From NCBI RefSeq assembly GCF_006265175.1, contig NZ_VDCQ01000042.1, forward strand, positions 21,797 to 85,796: 64,000 nt of DNA. Direction: 5' to 3'. The notes below the pieces were generated by a model that did not search any database, had not been told where the DNA came from, and was given only the letters and a program-made list of their open reading frames with translations. This stretch comes from Paenibacillus hemerocallicola. GTDB taxonomy: Bacteria; Bacillota; Bacilli; Paenibacillales; NBRC-103111. Positions 53,823-61,660 of this stretch are shown in pieces (the stretch's first letter is position 1; every line of letters begins with the position of its first letter). The translations under genes were made by a program, and so were the position numbers.

Positions 53823-55319
53823 TCATCCTTTCCGTTCGGCCGAAGCCCAAGGATCGCGTAAATACGTGGCGAAGGTCAGGTCGACCTCCGGCCCTTTGTC
53901 CTCCGAGCGCATCCGCCACTTCAACAGCTTGTCCTTCATATCCCGCACGACCTCCGCGCAGTCGGGATGATCGGCCAGATTGACGTGCTCTTCATAGTCC
54001 CGCTCCAGATCGTATAGCTCGTCCGGCTGGTCGGAGTAATGGACGTACTTCCATCTGGCGTCGCGCACCATATTCGCCTTGCATTGATCCGGCCGCAGGC
54101 CGAGCTGTCTGCGCGAACGATAATATTGGAAGTCCCATTCCGCGTACACTTCGCTGCGCCAGTCGTTGGCCGTCCCGCGCATGAGCGGGAACAGGCTGCG
54201 TCCGTCCAACGCCGGAGGCAACGAGATGCCGCTTGCTTCGAGACAGGTAGGCAAAATGTCGATCGACTCGACGAAGCCGTCGAACCTTCCCGGCGGCACG
54301 ACGCCCGGCATGTGGACGATCAGCGGCACCCGTATCGCCTGCTCGTAGAACAATTCCTTCTCCACCATGTAGTGGTCGCCCAAATATTCGCCGTGGTCGG
54401 ATGTGAACACGATCAATGTGTTATCGCTTACACCAAGACGCCGCATCTCGGCGAACAGTCTGCCAAGATGGTCGTCCAACTGAGTAATCATGCCGTAATA
54501 AACGGCGCGGACTTGCCGCAGCAGCTTCTCGTCCTCGAGGAAATTGCCCCGCCGCTCCTCGCGAAACAGCTTCTGCAGCGGCGGCTTGCGGTCGAGCTCT
54601 CCCGGAGCGAGCGTAGGCATCGGCACATCGGCCGGGTCGTACATGTCGTGATACGGCGCGGATACGATGAACGGCAAATGCGGCTTCCAATAGGACAAGT
54701 GCAGCATCCACGGACGGTCCCCCGTCTCCTCCATGAAACGGATCGCCTCGTCCGTAAGGAAAGCGGTATCGCTGTGCTCCTCCGCGATTCGCGACGGATA
54801 GAACGCCTCGATCAAATTTTCCGGATACGCCTCCTGCCCCGGAAGCGGTTCCAGCTCCTTCGGCCAATAGCGGTAGCGGATGTCTTCCTCGCTGTAGCCG
54901 CACCGCCGGAGATAGTCCGGATAAGACGAGTAGCTGTCCTTGGCCGGTAGCCCGTCGTAATAGGCGTAATATTCGAAGCCGTACGTTTCCGTAATCGGGG
55001 TGAAATGCGTCCGGCCGACGAGAGCGGCGCGATAACCTTGCTCCGAGTAATAGTCGGCGATCGTCCGCTCGCCTTCCCCGAAGGGCACTTCGTTAAAGCG
55101 AACGCGGTTGTTGTGAACGTATCGGCCCGTGTACATGCAGGCGCGGGATGGCGCGCATACGGCGCATTGCACGAACGTCTTGTCGAAGAAGGCGCCGCCG
55201 GCCGCCAGCCGGTCGATGTTCGGCGTCCTCACGAGCGGATGGCCGGTAAAGCCGAGACTGTCGTAACGCAGCTGGTCGGCGGTAATGAACAGGATGTTAG
55301 TGTTAGCGGGACGCTTCAT
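53823..55319 (-). CDS. Type I (formylglycine-dependent) sulfatase
   Basis: 498 residues, alkaline-phosphatase-like fold. N-terminal NILFITADQLRYDSLG supplies metal ligands; the sulfatase signature CAPSR is at residues 55-59 (C55 becomes formylglycine), followed by TGRYVHNNR. FTSDHGEYLGDH provides the second metal site. No signal peptide, so it probably desulfates an imported mono- or oligosaccharide in the cytoplasm. ATG at 55319 overlaps the mutarotase stop by 17 bases. Family S1; sub-family and substrate cannot be fixed by eye, though the neighbour suggests a sulfated rhamnoside. Confidence 0.92.
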   Translation of the reverse strand: MKRPANTNILFITADQLRYDSLGFTGHPLVRTPNIDRLAAGGAFFDKTFVQCAVCAPSRACMYTGRYVHNNRVRFNEVPFGEGERTIADYYSEQGYRAALVGRTHFTPITETYGFEYYAYYDGLPAKDSYSSYPDYLRRCGYSEEDIRYRYWPKELEPLPGQEAYPENLIEAFYPSRIAEEHSDTAFLTDEAIRFMEETGDRPWMLHLSYWKPHLPFIVSAPYHDMYDPADVPMPTLAPGELDRKPPLQKLFREERRGNFLEDEKLLRQVRAVYYGMITQLDDHLGRLFAEMRRLGVSDNTLIVFTSDHGEYLGDHYMVEKELFYEQAIRVPLIVHMPGVVPPGRFDGFVESIDILPTCLEASGISLPPALDGRSLFPLMRGTANDWRSEVYAEWDFQYYRSRRQLGLRPDQCKANMVRDARWKYVHYSDQPDELYDLERDYEEHVNLADHPDCAEVVRDMKDKLLKWRMRSEDKGPEVDLTFATYLRDPWASAERKG

Positions 55320-55662
55320 GTCGTACGCTCGCTCCTTCCCGGTGCGGCTCAAACCCGTCAAGCCGGAAGACGCACTCCAGAAAATGAAAGCCCATGTTCT
55401 CGTCGCGAATGATCAAGTCCGACATATAGTCCCGCCATTCGACGCTGGCCGGGTCCTGATGCAGCTGACGGAAGCTTTCCTCGAAATCGCCCTCCATCTC
55501 CATATAGGCGAACAGCGTCGTTCCCTGCATGAAGATCGAGTAGCTGCGCACGCCATGGCGCCTCAGCGCCTCCCGCACCCGCGGCCAAACGGCCTCGTGA
55601 CGACGCTTGTATTCCGCCTCGGCGCCCGCCTTGATGTTGATTGTAAACGCTCTTTTCTCCAA
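55303..55662 (-). CDS. L-rhamnose mutarotase (RhaM/YiiL family)
   Basis: 119 residues: AFTINIKAGAEAEYKRRHEA then VWPRVREALRRHGVRSYSIF, and a closing RDYMSDLIIRDEN and ECVFRLD. The RRH...WP block and the ferredoxin-like layout match RhaM, which interconverts alpha and beta anomers of L-rhamnose. TTG start at 55662 with GGAAGGTGA upstream. The C-terminal 17 residues (EPHREGASVRHEASR) are an extension that overlaps the sulfatase start. It points to rhamnose or a similar 6-deoxy sugar as the operon's substrate. Confidence 0.9.
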   Translation of the reverse strand: MEKRAFTINIKAGAEAEYKRRHEAVWPRVREALRRHGVRSYSIFMQGTTLFAYMEMEGDFEESFRQLHQDPASVEWRDYMSDLIIRDENMGFHFLECVFRLDGFEPHREGASVRHEASR

Positions 55663-55668
55663 CGGGTG

Positions 55669-56748
55669 TCACCTTCCTTCCGTAGTTTGCCGGCTGCCGG
55701 CAGCGGGGATGACCGCATTCGTCGACTGCCGGTAAATGTGCCGGCACGGATACAGCTTTACGCCCGTTTCCCAGCGGGCCTCCAGCAAGATGGAGAGCGC
55801 CGAGCGCCCCAGCTCGTAGAACGGCTGCACGACGGTGCTGAGAGATACTTTGAGCAGCGAAGCGAACGGGATTTCCCCCGAGGAGAATAAAGCCATCTTC
55901 GCCGGCACCTCGATATCTTTGCCTGCCAACGTTTCCAGAATAATGAGCGAGGACGTATAATCGGCCGCGAAGATAGCCGTACATTCGGGATGACGGTCGA
56001 TCCAGTCGCTGTAAAGATCGGCGGCGTCCGCCTGCAGCTCCGGTCTCCCCGCGAACCAATCTTCGCGGTACGCCAGCCCGCGCCTGCGGAACGCATCCAC
56101 ATAAGCGGCTTTGCGGTGGCGGTAATTGGAAAGGCCGTCGCGCAAGCCGAGCAGGCCGATCCGCGTGTGACCCGCGTCGAGCAGATGCTCGATCACGCGC
56201 AGCGACGCTTCGTAAATATCGGCATTGATGCAGACGAACGGTACATCGACATAGTCCGAGTTCAGCACGACGAACCGTTGGCCGGCTTCCCACGCCTTGA
56301 CGAGAAACTCCCGTTGACCGTCCGACGGCGTGATGATGATATAGCCGTCGATATCGTTCGGGCCGTCGCGGTCATGGCCGTTATCGATAAATTGAATCGA
56401 ACGCCCTCTGCGGTGCGCCTCGTCGCGCAGCCCGTCCATCATCTCGGACAGCGTGGCGTAGACGCTCGGGAACGGATTGCAGAACCAGACGTTAATCGGC
56501 TCGGTTCCCGGCGGGATGACGCTCATCGCCGCCGATACGAACGTGCCCTTTCCTTTCTGGGCGGTCAACACCCCCTCCAGAATGAGCTCATTCACTGCAC
56601 GATTGAGCGTGCTCCAGCTGCACGAGTATTCCTCCGCCAACGTCGAGCGGCCCGGCAGCAAATCTCCCGCCTTCAGACGCCCGTCTTCGATTTTGCGCTT
56701 AATATCCTGCTTGATCTGATAATACGTAGGGGTAAATTGCTGCTCCAC
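55669..56748 (-). CDS. GntR-type regulator with LacI-like effector domain (AraR-like)
   Basis: 359 residues. N-terminal GntR winged helix (YYQIKQDIKRKIEDGRLKAG, LAEEYSCSWSTLNRAVNELI) joined to a LacI/periplasmic-binding effector domain (INVWFCNPFPSVYATLSEMM, GHTRIGLLGLRDGLSNYRHR). This fusion is that of AraR-type sugar repressors. GTG at 56748 has GCGAGG upstream; upstream codons run through the promoter. It is the first gene of the operon and has a strong palindrome and sigma-A promoter upstream, so it probably autoregulates the whole unit. Confidence 0.92.
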   Translation of the reverse strand: MEQQFTPTYYQIKQDIKRKIEDGRLKAGDLLPGRSTLAEEYSCSWSTLNRAVNELILEGVLTAQKGKGTFVSAAMSVIPPGTEPINVWFCNPFPSVYATLSEMMDGLRDEAHRRGRSIQFIDNGHDRDGPNDIDGYIIITPSDGQREFLVKAWEAGQRFVVLNSDYVDVPFVCINADIYEASLRVIEHLLDAGHTRIGLLGLRDGLSNYRHRKAAYVDAFRRRGLAYREDWFAGRPELQADAADLYSDWIDRHPECTAIFAADYTSSLIILETLAGKDIEVPAKMALFSSGEIPFASLLKVSLSTVVQPFYELGRSALSILLEARWETGVKLYPCRHIYRQSTNAVIPAAGSRQTTEGR

Positions 56749-56781
56749 GGCTGAACCTCGCTTTCCGATTTGATTTAAACC

Positions 56782-56801
56782 TATATGCATTGGTACATAT
56801 A
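56782..56801 (-). promoter_or_regulatory. Operator palindrome for the GntR/LacI regulator
   Basis: TATATG and CATATA half-sites separated by eight bases, located about 17-36 bases downstream of the expected transcription start and 34 bases before the regulator's GTG, a classic repressor position. Confidence 0.6.
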
Positions 56802-56817
56802 TATCAAGGTTAGCTTT

Positions 56818-56847
56818 ACTATAGTAGAGCATTCCGTCTTGTGTCAA
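56818..56847 (-). promoter_or_regulatory. Sigma-A promoter of the sulfatase/rhamnose operon
   Basis: Minus strand -35 TTGACA at 56847-56842, 18-bp spacer, -10 TATAGT at 56823-56818. Both boxes are close to consensus. Confidence 0.7.
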
Positions 56848-56976
56848 CCTTTTTTATGCTCCAGAGACGGCTTCATGCGGAAGAAGCGATCCGACAAGCG
56901 GTCGAATCGCAACAATAAAAGAACAGAGCCTATTCGTTTTCCATCCGGCGATGCGGAAGACAGGGCCGAATCGGGC

Positions 56977-57933
56977 TTAAACGCCGATACTTGCCGGCTG
57001 CTTGCTCATCCGGTTCAACGTTTTGTGTATCCAAATGGCGGCCTGGCTGCCTTCGCCCATCGCGATCGTCACCTGCTCCGAATGGACGCCGATATCGCCC
57101 GCGGCCCACAAATTGGGCACGGTCGTCATTTTCGTGCGGGCGTCGGTCATAATATGCCCGTTCTCGTGCCGTTCCGCTCCGAGCTGCTCCGCCAAGGAAG
57201 AGCGGACTTCATTGCCGCCGAATGCGATGAAGCCGCGGTCCGCCCAAATGTCCCCTCCGCTCGCAAGCCTGATCCCTTGAAACGAGCCGTCATCCTCCTC
57301 CAGCACTTCCCGGATCGGCTCGGCCAAGACGACGATGCCTTTCTCCCGCAGGCGCCCCGACAGCTCGGCCGCGATCGGCTTTCGCTCATGATTGACATAT
57401 AGGAGCTCATCGGTCCGCTCAGCCAACGTCAGCGCCATGGAAGCTCCGACATCTCCAGAGCCCATGACGATCGTCTTGCGGTTGCGAATCTCGTGTCCGT
57501 CGCAGTCGGGACATACGTAAACCGTTTTGCCGAGACAAGGCACAAGACCGGGCAGATCGGGAAACCGGTCCATAATGCCCGTGGCCAGCAGCACCGTTTT
57601 CGCCTCATAGGCTCCGTCTCGTCCCCGTAGAACGAACAAGTCGCCTCTGCGTTCCGCCCCGACGATCTCATCCTTCACGAACCGGATGCCGGTCCGTTCC
57701 GCCTGAATCCGCCCCAATCGGCGAAGCTCCGATCCGGATATGCCGTCGGGCCACCCGAGCACGTTATGATAGCTGCGGCACAATACCGACCGGCCGCTGC
57801 CCATATCGGCCACAAGCGCCGAATGGCCGTATCTCCCGATCTGGATAGCCGCCTGCAGCCCAGCGATCCCGCCGCCTACGATCATGCAATCGAATTCAGC
57901 CGTCTTGACCCGCTCCTTTCGCTTCCTCTTCAT
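56977..57933 (-). CDS. Thioredoxin reductase-like FAD/NAD(P) oxidoreductase
   Basis: 318 residues: FAD motif CMIVGGGIAGLQAAIQIGRY, the redox pair CPDC in VYVCPDCDGHEI, NAD(P) motif TIVMGSGDVGASMAL, and the closing PNLWAAGDIG. The C-x2-C pair and length match thioredoxin reductase-type flavoproteins, but it lacks a thioredoxin partner nearby, and the catalytic pair is CPDC rather than CATC/CAVC, so an atypical disulfide or other electron acceptor is likely. ATG at 57933 used; an AAAGGAG inside the following codons precedes no start codon, and a TTG at 57978 is possible. Confidence 0.85.
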   Translation of the reverse strand: MKRKRKERVKTAEFDCMIVGGGIAGLQAAIQIGRYGHSALVADMGSGRSVLCRSYHNVLGWPDGISGSELRRLGRIQAERTGIRFVKDEIVGAERRGDLFVLRGRDGAYEAKTVLLATGIMDRFPDLPGLVPCLGKTVYVCPDCDGHEIRNRKTIVMGSGDVGASMALTLAERTDELLYVNHERKPIAAELSGRLREKGIVVLAEPIREVLEEDDGSFQGIRLASGGDIWADRGFIAFGGNEVRSSLAEQLGAERHENGHIMTDARTKMTTVPNLWAAGDIGVHSEQVTIAMGEGSQAAIWIHKTLNRMSKQPASIGV

Positions 57934-58206
57934 TTTCGATTTTAGTATGTCCTTCGCTCTGGCGCTCTTACCCGACAATTGATAAAATAATGGATAAGCC
58001 GACGAGATCCGACCGGATACGGTCTTATTCGCAGTTGCCTTTGTCGAATTGCTATGTAACGAGCTCAGCTCGTCCGAACCGGGGCTTGTTTTTGTTTTTT
58101 TGGTTTACATAGAAAAAGTTAGCAACCTTTCGGCGAATATTTCGTCGAATATTAAGATAATCCCATGAGCGGTATTCTGTATCATGTCGAAATTGAGGTG
58201 AAACGA

Positions 58207-58653
58207 ATGAGTACGCCGATCGAAGCGAATGTCAGCCCTTCCGTTGCCTCGGCACGAAGCGCCAAATCGGCCAAAACGGTCAAGTCGTCCAAAAAAACGT
58301 ACCTGTTGTTTTTCTCCAGCTGGTTTTTCCTGATCGCCTCGGGTGTATTGGGAACGATGCTGTATACGGAGCATTTGAAAACGCAGCTCGGCTCGCAGCT
58401 GGCGAGCCAGACGGAGGCGCAGCTGCAAACGATGCAAACGCAATACCAGCAGCAATTGGATCAGTTGAAGGCCAGCGTCACGACCGATATCACGACCTTG
58501 CAGGCCAAGGTCGATTCGTTCAACGAGCTGCTCGCCTTTACGAAGGACAGCGCCAACAGCAAAACCGACAACAGCAACCAGCTGTATACCCAGCTCGCGG
58601 AAGTGAAGAAGAAGCTTGACGAGCTGAAGCAAAACTTGGATGTGCTGAAATGA
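58207..58653 (+). CDS. Single-span membrane protein with coiled coil
   Basis: 148 residues: Ser/Lys-rich cytoplasmic head, one membrane helix (TYLLFFSSWFFLIASGVLGT) and a long extracytoplasmic coiled coil rich in Q and L ending KKKLDELKQNLDVLK. TGAGGTG precedes the ATG at 58207. Its stop overlaps the start of the NAGPA-domain gene by four bases. It probably anchors or scaffolds that partner at the cell surface; family not recognised. Confidence 0.78.
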   Translation: MSTPIEANVSPSVASARSAKSAKTVKSSKKTYLLFFSSWFFLIASGVLGTMLYTEHLKTQLGSQLASQTEAQLQTMQTQYQQQLDQLKASVTTDITTLQAKVDSFNELLAFTKDSANSKTDNSNQLYTQLAEVKKKLDELKQNLDVLK

Positions 58654-59717
58654 CGGCACGCGAAATCAACCGGTTTTTCCTGCTGTCTTGCGCTCCGTTC
58701 GTCGGCATGCTCGTCTGGCTCCTATCGGCCAGCTTCACGCTGGACATGCCCAAGCTCGACTTCTCTCCCGCGCTGCACCTGTTCTCCATAACCGAAGAGG
58801 CGAATACGGTACAGCAAAACCTCGAGAAAGCGTCGGGAAGCGCGGTCGCCACGAAGAGCACCATCGAGAAGTTTTACCAGCTGTACGAGCAAAGCGCCAC
58901 CGATACGAGCAATATGCTGAAGCTCGCTACGGCCCAAGCCGCACGCCCCTCTCTCATTTTCGACAGCCGCATCTCCGCGGAGTTCGGCAAGCCGACCCGC
59001 ACCGTCGCTTCGGCCAATATCGATTTGAAGCTGTATCAGTTCAACGATGCGAATTACAAGGGCTATGCGCTGAAGGTCGACATGAAATCGGACAAAGCGA
59101 TGAAGATGGCGCTCGGCAAAGATAAAATCGGCAGCTCCGAGACGACTCTGGCGGCCGCGAGCCGGTATGGCGCCGTTGCCGGAATCAATGCCGGCGGCTT
59201 TGCGGACACGCCCGACGGCAAGCGTTATCCGTTAAGCACGACCGTATTGGACGGCAAATACGTGTACGGCTTCGAGTCTACGTTCGACAATTTGGCCTTC
59301 GTCGGCCTGAGCGCCGACCGCAAGCTGATCGGCGGCAAGTTTGCCCGCCAAGCCGACTTGGACAAGCTGAAGCCTTCGTTCGGCGCGACGTTCGTGCCGA
59401 TTCTGCTGAAGGGCGGCGTCAAGCAGCAAATTCCGTCGCAATGGCTGAATTCGCCCAAACGGGCACCTCGGACGGTCGTAGGAAACTTCGGCAACGATCA
59501 GCTGCTGTTTATCGTCGCAGACGGATACGACGAACGCGGCGGCTCCGGCGCGACGCTGACGGAGCTGCAGGACAAGCTGGCCAAGCTGCGCGTCGTCGAC
59601 GCCTACAACTTGGATGGGGGCGGATCCACCTCGCTCGTTTTCGAGGGCAGGACCGTCAACAATCCTTCCGACGGACGGCTTCGCCCGCTGCCTACAAACT
59701 TTTTATTTTTCAAATGA
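58650..59717 (+). CDS. Phosphodiester glycosidase (NAGPA/DUF2233) domain protein
   Basis: 355 residues: one N-terminal membrane helix, a linker and a NAGPA domain with AVAGINAGGFADTPDGKRYP, APRTVVGNFGNDQLLFIVAD and the signature AYNLDGGGSTSLVFEG. The human relative cleaves N-acetylglucosamine phosphodiesters; bacterial members such as YoeB/DUF2233 proteins act on cell-wall or exopolysaccharide phosphodiesters. Translationally coupled (ATGA) to the preceding coiled-coil membrane protein, so the two likely form one envelope complex. Confidence 0.9.
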   Translation: MTAREINRFFLLSCAPFVGMLVWLLSASFTLDMPKLDFSPALHLFSITEEANTVQQNLEKASGSAVATKSTIEKFYQLYEQSATDTSNMLKLATAQAARPSLIFDSRISAEFGKPTRTVASANIDLKLYQFNDANYKGYALKVDMKSDKAMKMALGKDKIGSSETTLAAASRYGAVAGINAGGFADTPDGKRYPLSTTVLDGKYVYGFESTFDNLAFVGLSADRKLIGGKFARQADLDKLKPSFGATFVPILLKGGVKQQIPSQWLNSPKRAPRTVVGNFGNDQLLFIVADGYDERGGSGATLTELQDKLAKLRVVDAYNLDGGGSTSLVFEGRTVNNPSDGRLRPLPTNFLFFK

Positions 59718-59829
59718 CGGCGTGATAGATGGAGGAAATGTTCACAATTCGGCCGTTTTCTTTTCCGGGCCTTTTGGTTATAATAGGGTTAGCTTGTCAC
59801 GGTATTTCTACTGGGAGGTGTAACCAGAC

Positions 59830-59940
59830 ATGGCTATCTTCGCCTCATCTACGTTCTGGCTTGTCATGGTCGTATTTGTACTGTTCATTGCAGCAATGCT
59901 CACGTCTTCTTACAACGAAGACAGAACGAAGGGCTTGTAG
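59830..59940 (+). CDS. 36-residue single-span membrane peptide
   Basis: The ATG at 59830 follows GGGAGGTG at ideal distance and TATAAT near 59780. The product starts MAIFASSTFWLVMVVFVLFI, is almost entirely one membrane helix and ends SYNEDRTKGL. A terminator follows 39 bases after the stop, so it is a complete, separately transcribed small gene. I do not recognise the family. Confidence 0.75.
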   Translation: MAIFASSTFWLVMVVFVLFIAAMLTSSYNEDRTKGL

Positions 59941-59979
59941 AACGTTTCGGCGTAACACAGGATGGTCGACGCAACCTAT

Positions 59980-60021
59980 GCCGCTCTACCGCACCTCATG
60001 TGCAGGCAGAGCGGCTTTTTG
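59980..60021. terminator. Terminator between the small membrane gene and hisS
   Basis: GCCGCTCT and AGAGCGGC arms followed by TTTTT on the plus strand; it separates the 36-residue gene from the convergent hisS. Confidence 0.75.
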
Positions 60022-60024
60022 CGT

Positions 60025-61311
60025 TCAAATTCCCTCGGACCTCTCGACCGTATGCAGCGCGAGCTCTATCGGTCCGACCGTTTCTTCCCCGGTCCGCATA
60101 TGTTTCAAACGAACCTGGCCGGCGGCCGCCTCCTCCTCTCCGATCAGCACGACAAACCGGGCGCCCTTCGCGGCGGCGGCGGCAAGCGTCCGCTTCAGCT
60201 TGCGGGACCCGCTCTCCACTCTGGCGCGAATCCCCGCCCCACGGAACAACGCGGCGGCACTCAGCGTTTCGGCAAGCGTATCGCCGATCGGGACGAACCG
60301 TACGGCCTGCGCAGCAGTATCCCCTCTTGCGGTTCTCATCAGCTCCATGATCGAATCGAGCCCGAACGAAATGCCGACGGCCGGATAGCGGATGTCTTCG
60401 CGTCCTGCGAGCTTCCCGATGATCGAATCGTATCTTCCTCCGCTTGCCAGACTGGACCGGAACGATCCGTCGGCAGCGAATAGTTCGTATACCGTTCCGG
60501 TATAGAACGACAAGCCCCGGGAAAGAAACGGGTCAAACCGGCATATCGGCCCGAGCCCGGTGCCGTCCAACAGCTTCTGCAGCTGTCGTACTTCCATAAC
60601 CCCGCGGGCGGCTCCGAGCGAGAACCTTTCTACAAGTTCCTCGAATCCCGGAGCTTCCTCGCGGATCAGCCGAACGATACCGGCGGCAGCTTGCGGGTCC
60701 AGCTTTTTGTCCCCGAGCTCGGCGGCCACTCCGTCCACCCCGATTTTGTCAAGCTTATCCAGGGTGAGCATAACCGAAGCGGCCGCTTCCTCGCCGACTC
60801 CGAGGCCGGCCAGAAGCTCTCCGAGAAATCTCCGGTTGTTCCATCGCACCGCGGCATCAATCCCTAGCGCCCCGAACGCATCGGACGCAAGCTGGAGCAG
60901 CTCCGTCTCCGCTTCCGGTCCCTCCGTCCCGGCCACGTCCGCATCGCATTGCGTAAATTCGCGCAGCCGCCCCCGCTTCACCGGTCCGTCCCGAAACACT
61001 TTGCCGATTTCGTACCGTTTGAAGGGCATTTCCAGACCGGGATGGATCGCCACGACCTTGGCGAAAGGCACGGTCAGATCGTAACGCAATCCGAGATTTC
61101 TGCCCCCTTGGTCGGAAAGACGGTACATTTCCTGCATAATTTCTTCCCCGCCCGCATATTTCGAGGCCAGTAGCGACTGCTCGTTCAAAATCGGTGTCTC
61201 CAGCGGCTCGAAATCGTACAGCGCGAACTGCCGCTCCAATACGGCCCGGATCCGGTTTCTCAGCACCTGCTCCCCGGCGCGGAAATCAAACGTACCTTTC
61301 ACGTTTTGCAT
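60025..61311 (-). CDS. hisS: Histidine--tRNA ligase
   Basis: 428 residues, class II synthetase starting MQNVKGTFDF. Motif 2 region (RNLGLRYDLTVPFAKVVA, RYEIGKVFRDGPVKRGRLRE), histidine-specific RGLSFYTGTVYELFA and LASGGRYDSIIGKLAG are all present, and the C-terminal anticodon-binding domain (RARVESGSRKLKRTLAAAAA) shows it is HisS rather than the shorter HisZ regulator. GGGTGAGGG precedes the ATG at 61311. Its leader carries a His-codon peptide and terminator, described separately. No aspS follows it, unlike the common hisS-aspS order. Confidence 0.93.
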   Translation of the reverse strand: MQNVKGTFDFRAGEQVLRNRIRAVLERQFALYDFEPLETPILNEQSLLASKYAGGEEIMQEMYRLSDQGGRNLGLRYDLTVPFAKVVAIHPGLEMPFKRYEIGKVFRDGPVKRGRLREFTQCDADVAGTEGPEAETELLQLASDAFGALGIDAAVRWNNRRFLGELLAGLGVGEEAAASVMLTLDKLDKIGVDGVAAELGDKKLDPQAAAGIVRLIREEAPGFEELVERFSLGAARGVMEVRQLQKLLDGTGLGPICRFDPFLSRGLSFYTGTVYELFAADGSFRSSLASGGRYDSIIGKLAGREDIRYPAVGISFGLDSIMELMRTARGDTAAQAVRFVPIGDTLAETLSAAALFRGAGIRARVESGSRKLKRTLAAAAAKGARFVVLIGEEEAAAGQVRLKHMRTGEETVGPIELALHTVERSEGI

Positions 61312-61341
61312 GTTAACCCTCACCCTTTCCATGGATAAAAA

Positions 61342-61378
61342 CAAAAAACGCGCCGGACCTCTTGGTCCCGCGCGCGTT
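61342..61378 (-). terminator. Attenuator terminator ahead of hisS
   Basis: Minus strand: CGCGCGCGGGACC, loop AAGA, GGTCCGGCGCG, then TTTTTTG. It lies between the His-codon leader peptide and hisS. Upstream GGGAGGGC and GCCTCCC segments could form a competing structure. Confidence 0.85.
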
Positions 61379-61440
61379 CGTATGCCGCAGGGAGGCCAAC
61401 GCAAGCAGCGCTAGCCCTCCCCGTTTCCATTCAGGGGGTG

Positions 61441-61491
61441 CTAACGCTTCTTGTGATGATGAAGTTGTGCGAACTGCTGTCGTCGTGCCAT
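61441..61491 (-). CDS. His-codon leader peptide of hisS
   Basis: A 16-codon frame, MARRQQFAQLHHHKKR, with AAGGAGG nine bases before the ATG and a consensus promoter 33 bases further upstream. Three consecutive His codons (CAT CAT CAC) are followed by two Lys codons and one Arg codon. A terminator and then hisS follow on the same strand. Ribosome stalling at the His codons when charged tRNA-His is scarce would favour read-through into hisS. Confidence 0.75.
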   Translation of the reverse strand: MARRQQFAQLHHHKKR

Positions 61492-61523
61492 GACCGTCCG
61501 CCTCCTTCTGCGTAATGGTTTTC

Positions 61524-61552
61524 ATTATAGCTCGCCGAAGCTCCGCTTGCAA
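61524..61552 (-). promoter_or_regulatory. Sigma-A promoter of the hisS leader
   Basis: Minus strand -35 TTGCAA at 61552-61547, exact 17-bp spacer, -10 TATAAT at 61529-61524. Confidence 0.75.
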
Positions 61553-61565
61553 CACGAAGCATAAA

Positions 61566-61601
61566 CAAAAAAAGCACCCCCGACTTCATTGCGGTGATGC
61601 T
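61566..61601 (-). terminator. Terminator of the abrB-like gene
   Basis: Minus strand GCATCACCGC-loop-GGGGGTGC with TTTTTTTG, ending just upstream of the hisS promoter, which isolates the two units. Confidence 0.75.
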
Positions 61602-61660
61602 TGCGCCGTTCGTGTAGCGTTTACCCGGTGATGACGCAAAATTCGTTTGTATGATAACGA

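Noticed and set aside
61312..61440. T-box riboswitch upstream of hisS
   Set aside because: The conserved T-box core AGGGTGGNACCGCG and a specifier loop were not found; the leader is short and contains a peptide frame instead.
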